DNA of 64,000 bases from Spisula solida. Taxonomy: Eukaryota; Mollusca; Bivalvia; Venerida; Mactridae. Below the pieces are notes generated by a model that did no database searches, was not told where the DNA came from, and saw only the letters and a program-made list of their open reading frames with translations. The DNA lies in NCBI GenBank assembly GCA_947247005.1, contig OX365960.1, forward strand, positions 20,646,533-20,710,532. Direction: 5' to 3'. The translations under genes were made by a program, and so were the position numbers. Below, in pieces: positions 1-14,100 of the stretch (the first letter of the stretch is position 1; each line of letters opens with the position of its first letter).

Positions 1-183
1 CTTCTTGCGGCGTTAGCCAAAGAAACGTCACATACCACGTATGTCGATACTACAGTAATAATAACAAAGATATCTTTATTTAACGAAGATGGCACAATAA
101 GATTTTACAAAGTATAACTGTTACAAAAAAAATATGATTATCTTTTACACAATGTTGTCTTCTAAGTTATAGTTAGAACATAC

Positions 184-1264
184 TAGGGGTGGGCCGATGC
201 ATCGAACTATCGATGCATTGCGATCCCGAGTGTCCCTATAGTATGTACCGATAGTAAAAGTCCCGATCCAATAACTATCGCCGATAGTTAGTTCAACTAT
301 CGATAGTTACGATAGTTTCCTTTTTATAAATAAATAGAGGATATTTGTTTGTTTTGATTGAATATGGTTTATATCTCATCGTGTAGTGATAAAATTCAAT
401 ATTTTAAAGAGCGCGTAGCGCGAGTGAAAATATTAAAATTTTATCACTATAAGATGAGATATTAACAATATTCAATCAAAACAAACAAATATTCTATTTA
501 TTTAATGCTTTTATGGTGTCAAAACTGGTACTATTTATGCCAAATTACCACTGTGGTTAGGCTACGTATGAATATGTTATTCCATTCATATTTTTCACTT
601 CAAAATCCGCCATCTTGGATTATGGTGAATAGGTGAAAACGACTTTTTTGAGAGTTTTGCATTAAATCATACACCAACTTGTAGGAAATGGTCTAACTAA
701 GAATAAAAACCCCCACATGACATGTTTCCGTTCAGTAATAAAAAAGTTACAGACATTTTAGTGTTGAGATTTTGGTAAATTAAAGTAGTCCCTGTGAGGG
801 GGCGGAGCTTATATCAGTCACATTGTAGGTGATAACCAGTGACTGATATAGGTTTTATTTCACTGATAGAACTCCATATCTCACCAGTTAGCATTAAATA
901 AAGTTTATTATTGATTTAAAACAATTTCTGTTCTCGTTAAAAACACTAATTGTTATTAATCCCACGCATCAAAACTGCCACAAAAGACCGATGTCGCACT
1001 ATTTAGTTGAATTTTATTAATCTATTTCTGTCCAAATCATTTTAAATAATTTCCACAATTAGTAGATTATATGTTGTATAACAAAGTGATATATTACACA
1101 GTGCAAATTTGAATTTACAAGTTACTCTCTGGGTTTCAAATCTTGGCAATAACTATTGCAATAGTATCGCAATAGTTTCCAGCAATACAATAGTATCGCA
1201 ATAGTACTTTCAGCAATATCAATAGTATTGCAATAGTCAAAAATGGACTCAATAGTCACCCCTA
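184..1264. mobile_element. Non-autonomous hAT element, 1,081 bp, 8-bp target duplication
   Basis: Ends TAGGGGTG...CACCCCTA and is flanked by the perfect 8-bp duplication GAACATAC (176-183 and 1265-1272), the hAT hallmark. The interior has reiterated CGATAGTT- and GCAATAGT-type motifs but no transposase ORF. A 177-bp palindrome (about 328-504) lies inside it and looks like a separate fold-back insertion. Confidence 0.9.
328..504. mobile_element. Fold-back palindromic MITE inside the hAT element
   Basis: Two arms of about 80 bp (AATAGAGGATATTTGTTTGT and its complement) flank a short loop containing GCGCGTAGCGC. Confidence 0.7.
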
Positions 1265-1565
1265 GAACATACATGTATTAAGTAAATTTTAATGATTAAA
1301 AAGGGCGGAGCGAGCGAAGGTAGGTTATATTCTAATTAATATTAAATTTTAGACATGTTAATACAAATATTCAAACATATATTCAAACATACATACATGC
1401 ATTAACAATTAACCAAAAATAATAGAATAAAATAGTTATAATATTGAAACATTAATGCATCTATTATTTATTATAGAGAACAATTAAGTACTGGAGATGG
1501 ATAGAATGACAATTGACATTCACGCACCCGGGAGAATATTTAAACACTTAGTAGTACTAAGATAA

Positions 1566-1695
1566 GCCCTGCTTTCAAGGAAAAATTTTGTACGTACCAG
1601 GTATGAAACGTTTCGTAACGTTTGCGTACCAGGTACGAAACGTTTTGTACCTGGTACGAAACGTGCGCCACGTGATTTTTCCTTGAACGCAGGGC
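1566..1695. mobile_element. Fold-back MITE, GCCCTGC ends
   Basis: Ends GCCCTGC...GCAGGGC with inner inverted copies of ACCAGGTA and GAAACGT. A second copy is at 49087-49184. Confidence 0.65.
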
Positions 1696-2292
1696 AGGTG
1701 AGTACTGTTAGATATACTGTGACCCTAAACAGTATAATCAGGATTCTTCACGGTCGGTCGGTAAAAAAATTATCTCGAAAATTTGATATATTCACGGAAT
1801 TAGATCATTCTGATCACCTCGGCCTTTATGCATTGCAATAGACCGGAGGCAAACGGGAATGGTCGAGCTTTCACGATTGGGAATTAGATAACACACGGCA
1901 GAGAATTAAATAGTCCGTGGAATATTTTGTATTGTATAAATACATAAGGGGAAACAACTTTGACTTGAATATTAACATTTCTTGCAAGAGTTATCTATAA
2001 ATGTTTATACATTACCAGATTCCGATTTCATCACGTAATTTATGCCCGTGCAACGTGCACCTAGTCTGATCATGCCCCATGGGAACACCAGTAGGAATGT
2101 CGCTACTGTGAGAACGTAACTACATTTGATCGGAAAACGGCACTGATTATTTCTATTTAGTTGTTTTCTTTTACGACGGTTTCACCTCACTCAAGTCCGT
2201 AACAATTTATTGCTGACTGGTTTGTGTGGGGAGGGGGTGCGTGGGGTGCAAGACGGACAGGCTATCGTTCTATAGAAACCGCATCCGTGTCA

Positions 2293-4410
2293 TTATGAAT
2301 TTGATATTAACAATTGTAACAACACTTGATATCAAATCGTGACATAGAACTTGAATAATGTTTATTCCAATTAAGGGTCATTGCTGACATGACTATCACA
2401 ATTTAACGCATGAACATAAAATAGTTAAATAATCATGATGATACTCATGAACATTTACATATTTACATAATTTGATTTGCAATACTACACACTATTTTTT
2501 CTTATTCTTCTACAGACAAAACTATGTTTTATTCATTTCAATGCATAAGGCAAACATATGAAAATATATTATGTATCTACATGTATACTGTAAAGGTGGT
2601 ACGCGCGCCTTTTTTAATGATCGATTTTCAGGGGAGGCAACCCTGTCCGACCTATTTTAAGTCGGTAAGAGTGACTTCCCCTGAAAATCAGGGGAGATAA
2701 CTCTGCACAGGGCAAGAGTTACTTCCCTTGAATTCAAGGGAGGCCACTCTGTCCGACTAATTTTAAGTCGGTAAGAGTGACTTCCCCTTAAAATCAGGGG
2801 AGAGAACTCTGCACAGGGCAAGAGTTACTTCCCTTGAATTCAAGGGGGGCAACTCTGTCCGACTAATTTTAAGTCGGTAAGAGTGACTTCCCCTGAAAAT
2901 CAGGGGAGAGAAACATACTTTCTTACATGTAATGCAACTATGATTTCCTGGTAAACTGGAGTATGTTTTATTACTCCTCTTTTTTAATGTTTCTTGTATA
3001 AAGGCCAAAACATGAAAGAGATATTAGTGAATTTATTTATTTAGGTGCATAATTTTACAATTTCTTAATCGAGTTTCGTGCCCTCGGGGCAAACGTTACG
3101 TAGTGACTACGATAACTATATACCTAGTATTACACCTATACATAAATATCACGTTTCTTTCATGATTTGTGAACGGACAGCTAATCCACGGTTTCCATGA
3201 TTCATTATTATGCATCTTAGGAAAACATAAATATTTTGACTATCGATATGCACATTGAATAACCTATGTTACCACATAGTGAGTATAGTAGCCCTCTACT
3301 CAATGCATCAACACTACATGTAAATAATTAATTATCTTGATTATATTTAGTATTTCTTATGACTTTAAGAAAATTCTTAAGTGTTCTACTAAGATGTTTA
3401 ATAAATACCGGTCTGTATTCTTCTAAGATTCGAATGAATTTGATATTAACAATTGTAACAACGAGGTGGAATTTAGAGGGGGCGGAAGAGGGCGTAAGCC
3501 CCCCCCCCCCTAAAATCATCAGACTTTAGGTATTTTGTCTTTTGTTATATCGTTAGGTAAAAACAACCTAAAATATGCATTTTTCGCCCCGGACCACCTA
3601 CCATATAGTTGCTGATATTTTTCTACCTCGTTCGCTCGACCAAACTTAAAATTAATATAATCAAGTAAAGAACAAGTCTGTAGCCATGCTCTTCGAATAA
3701 ATAATTATTTTGTTCGAGATCGCTTCGCTCGCAAACTTTTTCCTCAAGGGGGATATGTTAACATTTACTCCCCCCCCCCCCCTCCCCAGCACCAAATCCC
3801 GTGTATCCACCCGTGAACAACACTTGATATCTTGATATCAATTAATTACATAGAACTTCTACAATAGGAATAGAATAACGTTTATTCAAATTAAGGTTCA
3901 CTACTGACATGACAATCACAATTTAATGGATGAACATAAAATAATAGTGAAATAATCATGATGATATTAAACTCTGAACATTTACATGTTTACATAACTA
4001 GATTTGGAATACTATACACTATTTTGTCTTATTCTCCTACAGACAAAACTATGTTCTATTGATTTCAATGCAAACATGTTAAAATACGTTATGTATCTAT
4101 ACTGTTAAGGTGGTACGCGCGCCTTTTATTTAACGATCGAATTTTACCCGAACCACCTTAAAATGACGGAATAATCAGCTCTTACGACATTAAAATTTAA
4201 AAAATATATATTTATATATCACCAGGCTTGTTTCCTCATAGTGACTACAATAGCCCTCAACACAATGCATCAACACTACATGTAAATAATTAATTATCTT
4301 GATTATATTATTTAGCTGATACACTTAAGGAAATTTTACGACTTTAAGAAAATTCTTAAGTTTTCTCCTTAGGCGCTTTATAAATACCGGCCCTGTATTC
4401 TACTAACACT
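2293..4410. repeat. Old tandem segmental duplication upstream of UBR5
   Basis: Blocks 2293-2633 and 3273-3445 recur in the same order as about 3818-4142 and 4238-4410 (shared landmarks: ACACTTGATATC, AAACTATGTT, GGTGGTACGCGCGCC, ATGCATCAACACTACATGTA, ATAAATACCGG). The first copy carries an extra palindromic tandem repeat and about 300 bp more. Confidence 0.75.
2626..2912. repeat. Palindromic tandem repeat, about 106-bp period
   Basis: About 2.6 copies. Each unit alternates CAGGGGAG/CTTCCCCTG arms with GTCCGAC...GTCGG and CAGAG...GCAAGAG, so the array can form several hairpins. Confidence 0.75.
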
Positions 4411-4836
4411 CGACTTGATAGTTGATTAGGCACGCATTAGGAGCGGAAGGTCGGATGTTCGAATCCCGGAGTGAGTCGGATCTGAAATGACCGTTGTTGG
4501 AATTTACCAGTCTCTCAAGAAGAGTTGCAGACGACTTCACGTATATCATATCAACTACCATTTTTTGGTGTATTAAAAGTTCAAAATGGTTAAGTTATAA
4601 CATGATTTATGTGTTAAGAGACAGCCTCTTAATTTGTATGGTACACATAATTCAAACGCAAATATATAAAAAAAATTATGTATATAACAAAACAATTCGC
4701 TCAATTGAAAGATAATAATATGGCCAGAACGTCCGTGAGATCGTGTTTATCCACTTGTTTTATTTAAAAGTATGTATTCAAATTTTTGAAACGTACATTT
4801 TAAACATAATTTTCTCTCAGTCGTGCACTTATTTTA

Positions 4837-4872
<36 letters not shown>

Positions 4873-5319
4873 GAATATGTAAAGTGTTGGTGCTATTTGC
4901 TGCTATAAAATTAATGCACATATAATGCAAATGTGATTTTGAGTTTTTATTATTTTTATTATCCTTTTTCTGAGTACAAATCATGGTCGGACCCCCACTA
5001 AGATGAATAGTTCTGGATCCGCGCATAAACGTTGGTGATAAACTTAATATTATAATTTAAACAGTCATAGCAGGCAGGTACCTTCTTTTCATCAAAACGA
5101 TTACCTGTTTTGGAAAACTAAAATCGATTTCAGTTATAAATTGAACCGGATCCGATTAACCGGTTGATTGTGACTGCCCTACTCGAAATTGCTGATATAT
5201 TTAAATTTATGTTTAAATACAAACCGGTTCAACCGGGAAACTTGGCCTTACATCCTGGCAAACTCTTAATAGCTGTTCTTGGATACGTCTGGACTACAAC
5301 TAGAACAACAAGTAATTAA

Positions 5320-5642
5320 GAATTGCAAGCAATACAGAAGTCCCCTACCGGTTTGAGGCCATTTTCAATGTTTCTGTTGCCATAGCAACCACAATTTTTG
5401 TCAGAATCAAACTATTTTTAGACGTGTATAATTCCCTTATTGCCCCCTATCCACATATCAAGTTTCATAAACCTAGCTTGGAAACTGTTTGAGTAATGTC
5501 AGGATCCAGATTGTTTGACGGACGGACGGACGGACGGACGGACGGACGGACGGACGGACGGACGGACGGACGGACGGACGGACGGACGGACGGACGGACG
5601 GATATATAGTCCCCTCCGGTCAAAAACCGGTAGGGGACTAAT
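5320..5642 (-). mobile_element. CCGGTAGGGGACT repeat (family D), minus orientation, with long GGAC array
   Basis: Runs from GTCCCCTACCGGTTTGA to CCGGTAGGGGACT and contains about 21 GGAC/CGGA units at 5517-5601. On the reverse strand it has the family order: stem-loop, then TCCG array, then TTTCATAAAC-type body. Confidence 0.75.
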
Positions 5643-5654
5643 AATACTACAAAA

Positions 5655-5805
5655 GAGTGCTTAAAAGAATTGCGGCATTTAGCGTTGATGTTGCGACATT
5701 TAACTTCAGTCCAAATTGTTGCGACATTTAACGTCACAGATGCGACATTTAGCGTCAGGGGTGGCTACATTTAACGTCACAGATGCGACATTTAACGTTG
5801 CTACA
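5655..5805. repeat. Short degenerate tandem repeat (GCGACATTTAACGT)
   Basis: About seven imperfect units of 20-25 bp around GCGACATTTAACGTCACAGA. Confidence 0.6.
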
Positions 5806-7914
5806 AAGACAATGGTTCAATAAAGGTACAAAAAGATGATAGAAAATCGGACAGGGAAGGCAGCACTCGACTTAAACAGCCGAGCACAGAAAACATAAAA
5901 ACATCATGTATACCACAGGTACACGGCACAATGCCCAACACATAACTAACTAGACGAGAAAATGGACTTAACTGCTGAAAGCCCAAGTTGCAGCTGTGGA
6001 AACATTGAAAGCCATCGAAAACACATGTATTGTTGAGATGTATATTTCTGTAAGTGGAAGCTGTTCATTACAAGCTTTAAATATTTAAAATCGGATAATA
6101 GATACGAAAATTATGAGGTCTTACATAAAGCAGGGTAGAATTTGACTAGTGCGTTTTACGCTTGACGCGGTAACATTGTTAATCGGCCTATCGATATGTG
6201 TGAGCGACAGCATATTACCCCTTTTGCGTACGTTAATATAGAGTGTCATATACATTTAATTAACATGCGTGGTTATAGATATGTTCGAATCGCTAAAATA
6301 GATGAGTTTTATGTTAGATATTTTAAACCGCTGATCATATAAAATCTGAGTATTCTTTGATTAAACCTGTTGGAAATAACTCGACAACAACACGTGTTCC
6401 GTATTTTTATATTATAATTTACGTTTCGGCTTGCGCCTTCATCAGAATATAATATACATATTTTTTTATTAAACCAAACATTTTTCAATATTTTTGCAAG
6501 TCGAGTGGGTATGCTACATAATTATATTTATAGCCCTATCTCTTAGCTGTTCAAAAACTGAATTTGATCACACCATGGAAGCTTGAAGTGGTGTTTATGC
6601 CAACATGAAAGACAAATATACACTAAAAATATTGCAAACACGCAAAAAATGGATATATTTTTTCTATAAAGTCAGAACAACGTTACAAGAGTCAATGAAA
6701 GGTCATGTGAAAACCATGCAACCTACATGTAGGCTATCTCGTTTGGTTTATTTGCTTTAATATATCCTCGCCACCGGAAAGTCTCGTCCGAAAGACTGTT
6801 AGTAATTTTAGTTATGTTGGGTGGGAAACACTGAAAAGCATTTCTATTTTGACCGTCTGGAGGAGAGATCGAACGCACAACCTTCGGATCAGTAGTCAGT
6901 AGCTCTTACCACTAGACCAATAATTGTCCACCCCAGGCTATCTCGAAATGATGACATAGGTCCGTATGTCTACTCATCAGGTTTGCAGTAGAAGATCTAA
7001 CTACGATACTGAGTTGTTTCGCGAAAATTCGATCGTACAAAAAGTGACCATAGGCCTACCTCCTTAAAACCTAGCTATTAAAACTCCAATTTTAACATTA
7101 AAACATGTTAACCGATTTTGAGCCTAAACTCGCGTTAATAATTGAAACATTTCATTGATAAACAATAGTATTTGAGCTGATATCTTCCAATCACTGATTG
7201 CACGGAATATTCCGTGCATTTGCGTGATTACCTACATGCCCAAAATACCAATGACAGTTAATATAAACAAAATTTTCGAAACATATTATTTCAGAATTTG
7301 ACTAGTTTTTTCAGTTTTTCTTAATAAGAAAGTTACATCCTTCTGGACACCATTTCCTGTGTTTGACAGTGTGTAGGACATTTTAATCATGTTACATAGT
7401 GTTAACATGGATGCCAGTGCTCTTTACAAAAAAATTTTGAAGTTAAAATTTCATTTTACAAATTTGTGGGATTACGATATTTGAGGAATAAAGTGACATA
7501 AGAAAATAACAACAAATATGGGTACAGCATACCTTTCGAGTTCTAAAAGAACCAAATTTTACTTTGAACATTGTTTATTTGCATTACAGACCAAAACCAT
7601 ACACCCTTCCAAAAATAAACTGGAAATGTATGTCATTTTGGGTCTTAAACTCAAGAATCTCAGGTGCGCCATTTCTGATACCGCGCCACAACCCATACCA
7701 CCACGATATGCTACGGATTTATCGTAGGCCTACACTGAAACTGAAATAGGCCTATCACATTTGAATAATATCTGACCTTCTGAAAACCATACAATGATGC
7801 GATCTAGCATTCCAGGATATCGTTATCTATTACAACATAAAGTAGGCCTAATTAAAATTCCCTTTATTTTAAACAATTGGCTATTTAAAATATTACGGGA
7901 ACCAGACTATCTTT
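5806..7914. other. Intergenic stretch without a recognised gene
   Basis: I see no coding signal here. It holds a fragment of a dispersed repeat (about 5850-5960, related to 20640-20740 and 22806-22880) and a reversed tRNA-headed SINE fragment near 6830-6945. Confidence 0.6.
6830..6945 (-). mobile_element. tRNA-headed SINE fragment
   Basis: On the reverse strand it reads GGTCTAGTGGTAAGAGC (A box-like), a TACTGATCCG anticodon-arm-like part and GTTCGATCTC (B box-like). Confidence 0.5.
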
Positions 7915-8070
7915 GCATCGCACAGTAGCCAATCAAAAGCCGCGTTACAAACGTACTTAGGGAATTACAAAATGGAGGCTATTGATGGGATACGATAATT
8001 ATTCTAGAACGGAAATTCAATACCTCCGAAAATACGCAGTTATTTTAAGTTATTTCAGTTGAAAATAAAA
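7915..8070 (+). promoter_or_regulatory. Probable UBR5 core promoter and 5' UTR
   Basis: A CCAAT box lies at 7929-7933 and a YY1-like AAAATGGAGGC at 7969-7979, a motif often found just downstream of start sites of housekeeping genes. An ETS-like CGGAA occurs near 8010. There is no clear TATA box. The conserved start ATG is at 8071. A TTTCAG at 8053-8058 could be an acceptor for an upstream non-coding exon, so the transcription start is not fixed. Confidence 0.45.
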
Positions 8071-8132
8071 ATGACATCCCTACATTTTGTAGTCCATCCC
8101 CTTCCTGGCTCGGATGAGCAGCTGAATGATAG
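8071..8132 (+). CDS. UBR5: UBR5 exon 1 (residues 1-21)
   Basis: Encodes [20 protein letters not shown] and the first two bases of Arg21. The ATG is chosen because the next residues match the family N-terminus. Donor is AG|GTATGT. Confidence 0.93.
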
Positions 8133-11100
8133 GTATGTGTCGTTGGTTCGACGTTCTGTGCAAGACAATTTTTTGCGTAACCTCGTGTCCGCTCTAGCTT
8201 TATGTTGTTGGTTTTTAAGTTGCTTTGTGTCTACTAGGCTTAGTGTCCACGTTATTTTGCCATAACACGTCATGTGTGTGTTCAAATGAAACCATTTGAA
8301 ACAGCCAAATGTTCATTCACAGGAATGATATTCGACTTTGTGTTGGCCCATATTTTCACAAATCATTCATTCCTAACATGATTTGGGATTTCAACTTGCT
8401 TCTGATTGCCCCCTGTTCACTTCAAGTATGTCCTGACAAAAGTTGCGACATTAAATCATAATTGCTTATGTATGATTTCAGTGAAAGTAATATGTCTGCA
8501 TGTGCTATTATTGATTTACACGGTCGCCGAGTGGCTTGGTGGGCGATTGGATAACGCTCGTGACTACTGACCGAGAGGTCCCTAGTTCAATCCTCGGCCG
8601 GGGCACTTGGTCATTTCTGAAAACTTTCCCACCCAACTAGAGATGAACTGGTTGGTAACCCAGAGGTAATCTCACGTGTATCAGTGCTATACACCGGGCA
8701 CATTTAAGATACAAGGAGTCTATTCAGGATAAGCTAGAGTAACGCACCCGGATTCCTTGTATCACGCCCCTGTCTCTTCATTGATTTTATGTCTGCCCTT
8801 GTCAGACATACCTTCCAATAATACTGGAAAAGAAGTGTTAGGCAGTATTATAAATAGATTATTAGATAGATCTATACACATATCAGCAACATGCTTATAA
8901 TTTATATGTTTCCACTATGTTTTATTCCTTTATGGAATAGCATATAGTATTGCCATGCTGCTGGCCCACGCATTAATAATCAGGGAGATTCGACCATTGC
9001 ATGTATGAAAATATTACTATAAATAAATGTAAAATAATTATGATATTATGCGACTTTATTTACAGGTTGCGTGAAGTGTCTGAGAAGATAAGTCGCCATG
9101 GATATACAGCGCCAAGTGCTTTATCATCATTACGAAACGTAACAGTTACACAATGTGTCATTGGTCCACAGTATATTGCATTTCTACTTGAGGTAAAATG
9201 TCAATCGCATAAAAGATAATCATGACTTTCTTAATTTTCTTTTTTTAAGTTTCTATCGACTCGAGCGCTTACAATACAACTTGGGCTCTAAAATGGAACC
9301 CACAAGGTAAAAGGAAAAGGGGATCTCCATATAACTCCCGGCAAAGAAATGTCGAAATATAAATTAAAAGAGAGTGGCAACACCTGGATCTCAATTAAAT
9401 GAACTGCTGGAAACAAGAGTCAGATAGAGAGAATTCATCAATGGCCTATGCTTCCAAGTGGGCCAAAGTTCCTAAATAAGTAAAACAAACATATATTTCA
9501 GAGTTCTCGTAGTCTCGAATGAATGAATAAATAAGGACCACATAGCCCCTTTGTTCTCGGATAAAGCTGAAATAAATGTCGCTACTTTATTCACATAATC
9601 ATTGTATATTTATATGTTTCAGGATGGGAAGGTTTGCCGAGTACCATTTTCAATTCTTAATGAACGACTGGATCTGAATAAGAGTGAAAACACAAAACTG
9701 TGAGTATAGAACATTGTAAAGCATATTTATTAATTGTTCAATGGCTAAATTTAAATTGTTCAATGGCTAAATTTGACATTTTGTGGTTTTTGAGACAATC
9801 AATACAATACAATCAGAATCCTCACATTTATAAACATTCAGATGGACTACTACACACTTTGTTTATTCTGCTACACAAATACCTGGCAACTTACTTGTTG
9901 CTGCATAAGTTCAGTAATTCATTCTTGGTTTTAAAAAAAAGTAAATTAATATGTTGGCTAGATACAACATAGTTTTGGGTTTGATGTTCACCTGAAACAA
10001 ATGCTACTCGTGTTGTTTAACTATGTTACTCAGATTCCTTTTATCACACAACCAGGCCTTAACAAATATTTTTAAAAGCACTTGTCTTGCAATATAGACA
10101 AAGGAAAAAAACACTAAAATCTAACTTGTCCTGCTATACGAATAAAGAAGGAAAAGTTTGCAGGACGAGCAGACGAGTAGATTTATTGAGGCTTGACAAC
10201 TGTCATTTTCTTCGAGGTCATTGGCTGGGAAAATCTGACGCCTGTCTCAGTCAAGCACAAAAAGCGAACAACCTCAATTGAAAGATTATTTGAAATTATG
10301 ATTTAGCCCAAATACTAGTAAAAACTGTCATTTGGAGACTATAATTATTATGCTATTGCTAAACACAACTTTAAGCCAATATTAGTTCATGGTCATACCA
10401 CAGGCTCTTGGTGCAATTTTAGGGTCTGGCAAAAAAAATACTCAAAACACTACCATAATTTTTTGCCTGACCCTAATACTAAAATTGTACTGAGAGCCTG
10501 TGGGTCATACATGTCAGTGTGGATAAAGTTTTTTGTCAATACCAATAAGATGTTGTTTTGTACATTGGATGTTTTTGAATGAAATAAATGTATATTATAG
10601 GCCAACTAAAGCAGTGAAGACAGAACGAGCTGGAAGTTCACGTTCAACGACTCATGTTGTCGACAGTCCACTGGTACTAGTATCCGACGTCACTGGTGGA
10701 ACTGTAGAACAGCCAGCTGCGTAAGTAATCCAAGACCCCAGTACAAAAACCAACACAAAAGTGCCTATATTTTTGTTATGGATTAAAATCGTAACATTTA
10801 CAAAATGAAGTGATCAAACATTTGGCAGAAAATATAAAGTTTGCATGCTCATAAATATCCAGAAATGTTAAAAAAGCTAATTTTAGTGCAGTGTACTAGT
10901 CTTAACTGACACTGTTGATGATTGCTTTAAATCACACATTCATTGACTAGTCCACCACCAACAGTGTGGTATAGTCCAGAGAATTTGACACGACTCTCGA
11001 ACTTTAATTAGCATAATTTAACAGCTGATTTCTTGTCTATATTTATAATCCCGGTTGTATGTTTTTATAAGCCAAAAGTATCACGAAGACACTCAAGGTG

Positions 11101-14100
11101 TAATACCGACACAAATCTTTAAGACCGATATTGCACGGTTTGCTCGCAGAAATTTATATATTCAACGCAAGAACCTTGTAATATATTCATGCATGAAGGT
11201 CAGGATCATGTCAAATACTCTGTGCTTTAGCCTATATATTGGGAGTTTTTATTTTTTCCCTCCTCCTGCTGACATTTTACTCGTCAAAGTCTGAAGTACT
11301 AAAAGTTAAAAACTCTGGCCTTAAACATGTAACTGTTAGATATTTATCATATTATTTGGTTTATAGGAGATGGAGTACCGTAGTTTCTGGTTCACCGGCC
11401 ACAACTACCACCAGAAATAATACAACAACTGGACAAGGTTATAGGGCTATGCAAAGAACAGTGCATGTAAACAGAGGTGGTCGAAGGTCTGGAGTCATTG
11501 TTGGTACCCGTCCATTGGTACCTGCGTCAGTCGTCCCGGAGGAACTAATCAACCAGGTAGGTTTATACTGGTTATACTCCTGTCATGAAGTGTGGCATAT
11601 TATTGAGTCACCACAGATTTCCGTAAAACTAACATACTTGACTGACAAATTTTGGCCAAGATATTTTAAATCACAGCAAGCTCAGTCTATATACTGCCGA
11701 TACAGTTTGTGACAATTTGTTTTTTGGATTGACAGATTTTAAAGGCTTGTCAGACCTAATTCCGATCTATACATACATCATACATGCAGGTGGTCTGCTC
11801 TGTAACTTCAGATTCTTTTAATAATTGACTGTTCGATAACCAGCCAGATTCCATTAAAATTGATAAATTTAATGTTGTATTGAATTTTCGTTCAACTGAA
11901 GTCAAGTTGTCCTACTATCCTGGATTTGCTGCACTGGAAAGAATGAACATTTCTGCAGAATATAAAAGTTATTTTATGAAAAAATTCAAATTATTGACAA
12001 AGTTATTGTCATTTGAAATTTCAGAAGCTGAATTTTAACAATAGACATTGTTTAAACTCACTTTTAGTGTAAATATGTGCGTTAATGTCGCTGGGAACAG
12101 ACTTGCGACTCATGCCTCAGTAGGACCCCTGATATTATACCTGTAATCTTAACACCAGTACATGGCATATAATGGTTATGGACATTTTGCCCAGTTCAAG
12201 TATGATAACCTGGCATAATTATATAATTATAGTCATATGGAGACGTGGATTTAAGAAGGGATGTTTGTTATTCCCCCCCCCATCTTTGATGAGGGGTATA
12301 TCGAGGGCTCAATACAAAACAGTTGTAACTATGTATGATTTTAGAAGGAGTTACAACTTCTTTGCACTAGGCTCTCGATATTGCTTTGCACCTGTCTGTC
12401 GGTCAGTCAGTAGACCAAATGGTTTCCTTTCGATCTCTCTTTTTGCCTTTGGATCTTCAAACTCATGGAGATTGGTCATAACGGTAGATAACCTCCATTG
12501 ATTTTGAAGTCAAAGGTCAAGGTCTCAGTGACCTTAACCATTACTGACTATTTGGCTGCCATGAGGGCATACATGTTTTACAAACATCTTGTTTATTTCA
12601 GTGTCAAGTTGTTTTACAAGGAAAATCAAGAAATCTTATTATTAGAGAACTTCAAAGAACAGTAAGAGTTATAATTCTTCTTCCCCACCCTGTCCATTCT
12701 GTTACTATTTATTGCAACTAGCCTGTTACAAACCTGTTTGTTTCTTGTAGAAAACACTTGAAAAGGGTTACAGAAATGTCCAGGTGCCCTGGCTTAGAAC
12801 CAGGGACCTATCTGTGCGTAGTCAAGAGTGTTGAACTTGTCTATTTGACAACCATGCCACCAAAATATTTGTAAAGGAACGAGTTTATAAATAAGCTTAG
12901 CTTTCTACTCAATCCTTAATATGTGTAAATGAATGTTATTATATGTTTATAAAGAAATAAATATTGTTTAAACTAAACTAAAATATTTGTATAATAAGAG
13001 TATAAAATGTCTTATTGTTGATCATCTCGAAAAAATGTATTGATCTTCTTGAAATATTTTACTCGATTTGAAATGTTTTAATCTTCTTCAAATTTGAAAT
13101 GTTTTACTCATCTTGAAATTTCTACCTTCAGAATCTGGATGTAAATCTTGCTGTTAATAATTTACTAAGTCGTGACGACGAGGGAGAGGGTGATGATGAC
13201 GACAGTCAGGACTCGTACGTTCCGGACGATCTAATTTCTCTGTTAGATAGCGGCATGCATCCCGATCATCCCAGTGTTATCATAGATGGTGATGCAATGT
13301 TCAGTGAGGACATGTTCGGATATTCTTCCATACGAAGCCGTGGTTCTGGTGCTAGATCACGATTAGGTAACCTATCGTTTATATGTAAATAGCTTCTACA
13401 GGCCTGGGGTGGTATTCAATATTGATCTTATTTAATTGGCGAATAAGGATAGCCAATCACAGTGCCTGTTACTGACCAAGAGTTTAATATGGTGTGGTTT
13501 GATTGGTTGTCCTTATCCTTAAGTCAAGTAAGATTAATACTGAATACCACCCCAGGTATTTTTCAGACCCGGGTCTGATTTCAGGTTTTTGCATCCTGAA
13601 TTTCCTTTCTTTGTTTGGGTTTTCAGAACTTGCACCTATGTGCATAGCTTCTACCAAAATTTGAAAACTTGTTGCAGTCTTGTCTGCACACCTTTGTCAG
13701 GGTTCCCACGGTCAGGGAAAAGTCAGGGAAAAACATAATTTTTTCAAGGTCAGGGAAAAGTCAGGGAATTATGAAATTAGTCAGGGAAATTTGGAAATTG
13801 AGCCAAAGTCAGGGAATTTTTCATTGAAGCTGTCGCTAAGTGTCATTTCCTATGAAGAAAATACCTAAGAATGGAAAAAATTCTCGCTCGCTGTGCTTGC
13901 TCAGAGTATTATAAGTTGTATTAAATTAATGTTAATCAACAAACTGCTAACCAAAACTCTTTTGTTCCATATACATGTATATAGAGCAAATATAGCCTCC
14001 TTTTCTCTATTTTATTGCCATATTTTGCTCTAACAAAAAGATGCCGATGTCGCCCGATCGCTCTAAAAAGTCAGGAAAAACTGCTCTGTGGTCAGGGAAA

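Noticed and set aside
4829..5026. Polyglutamine ORF on the minus strand
   Set aside because: A TTG microsatellite (about 12 units at 4841-4874) with no surrounding coding signal.
8521..8610. Functional tRNA gene
   Set aside because: The head is tRNA-like but the arms pair poorly and an unrelated body follows, as in SINEs; the same applies to 47861 and 33893.
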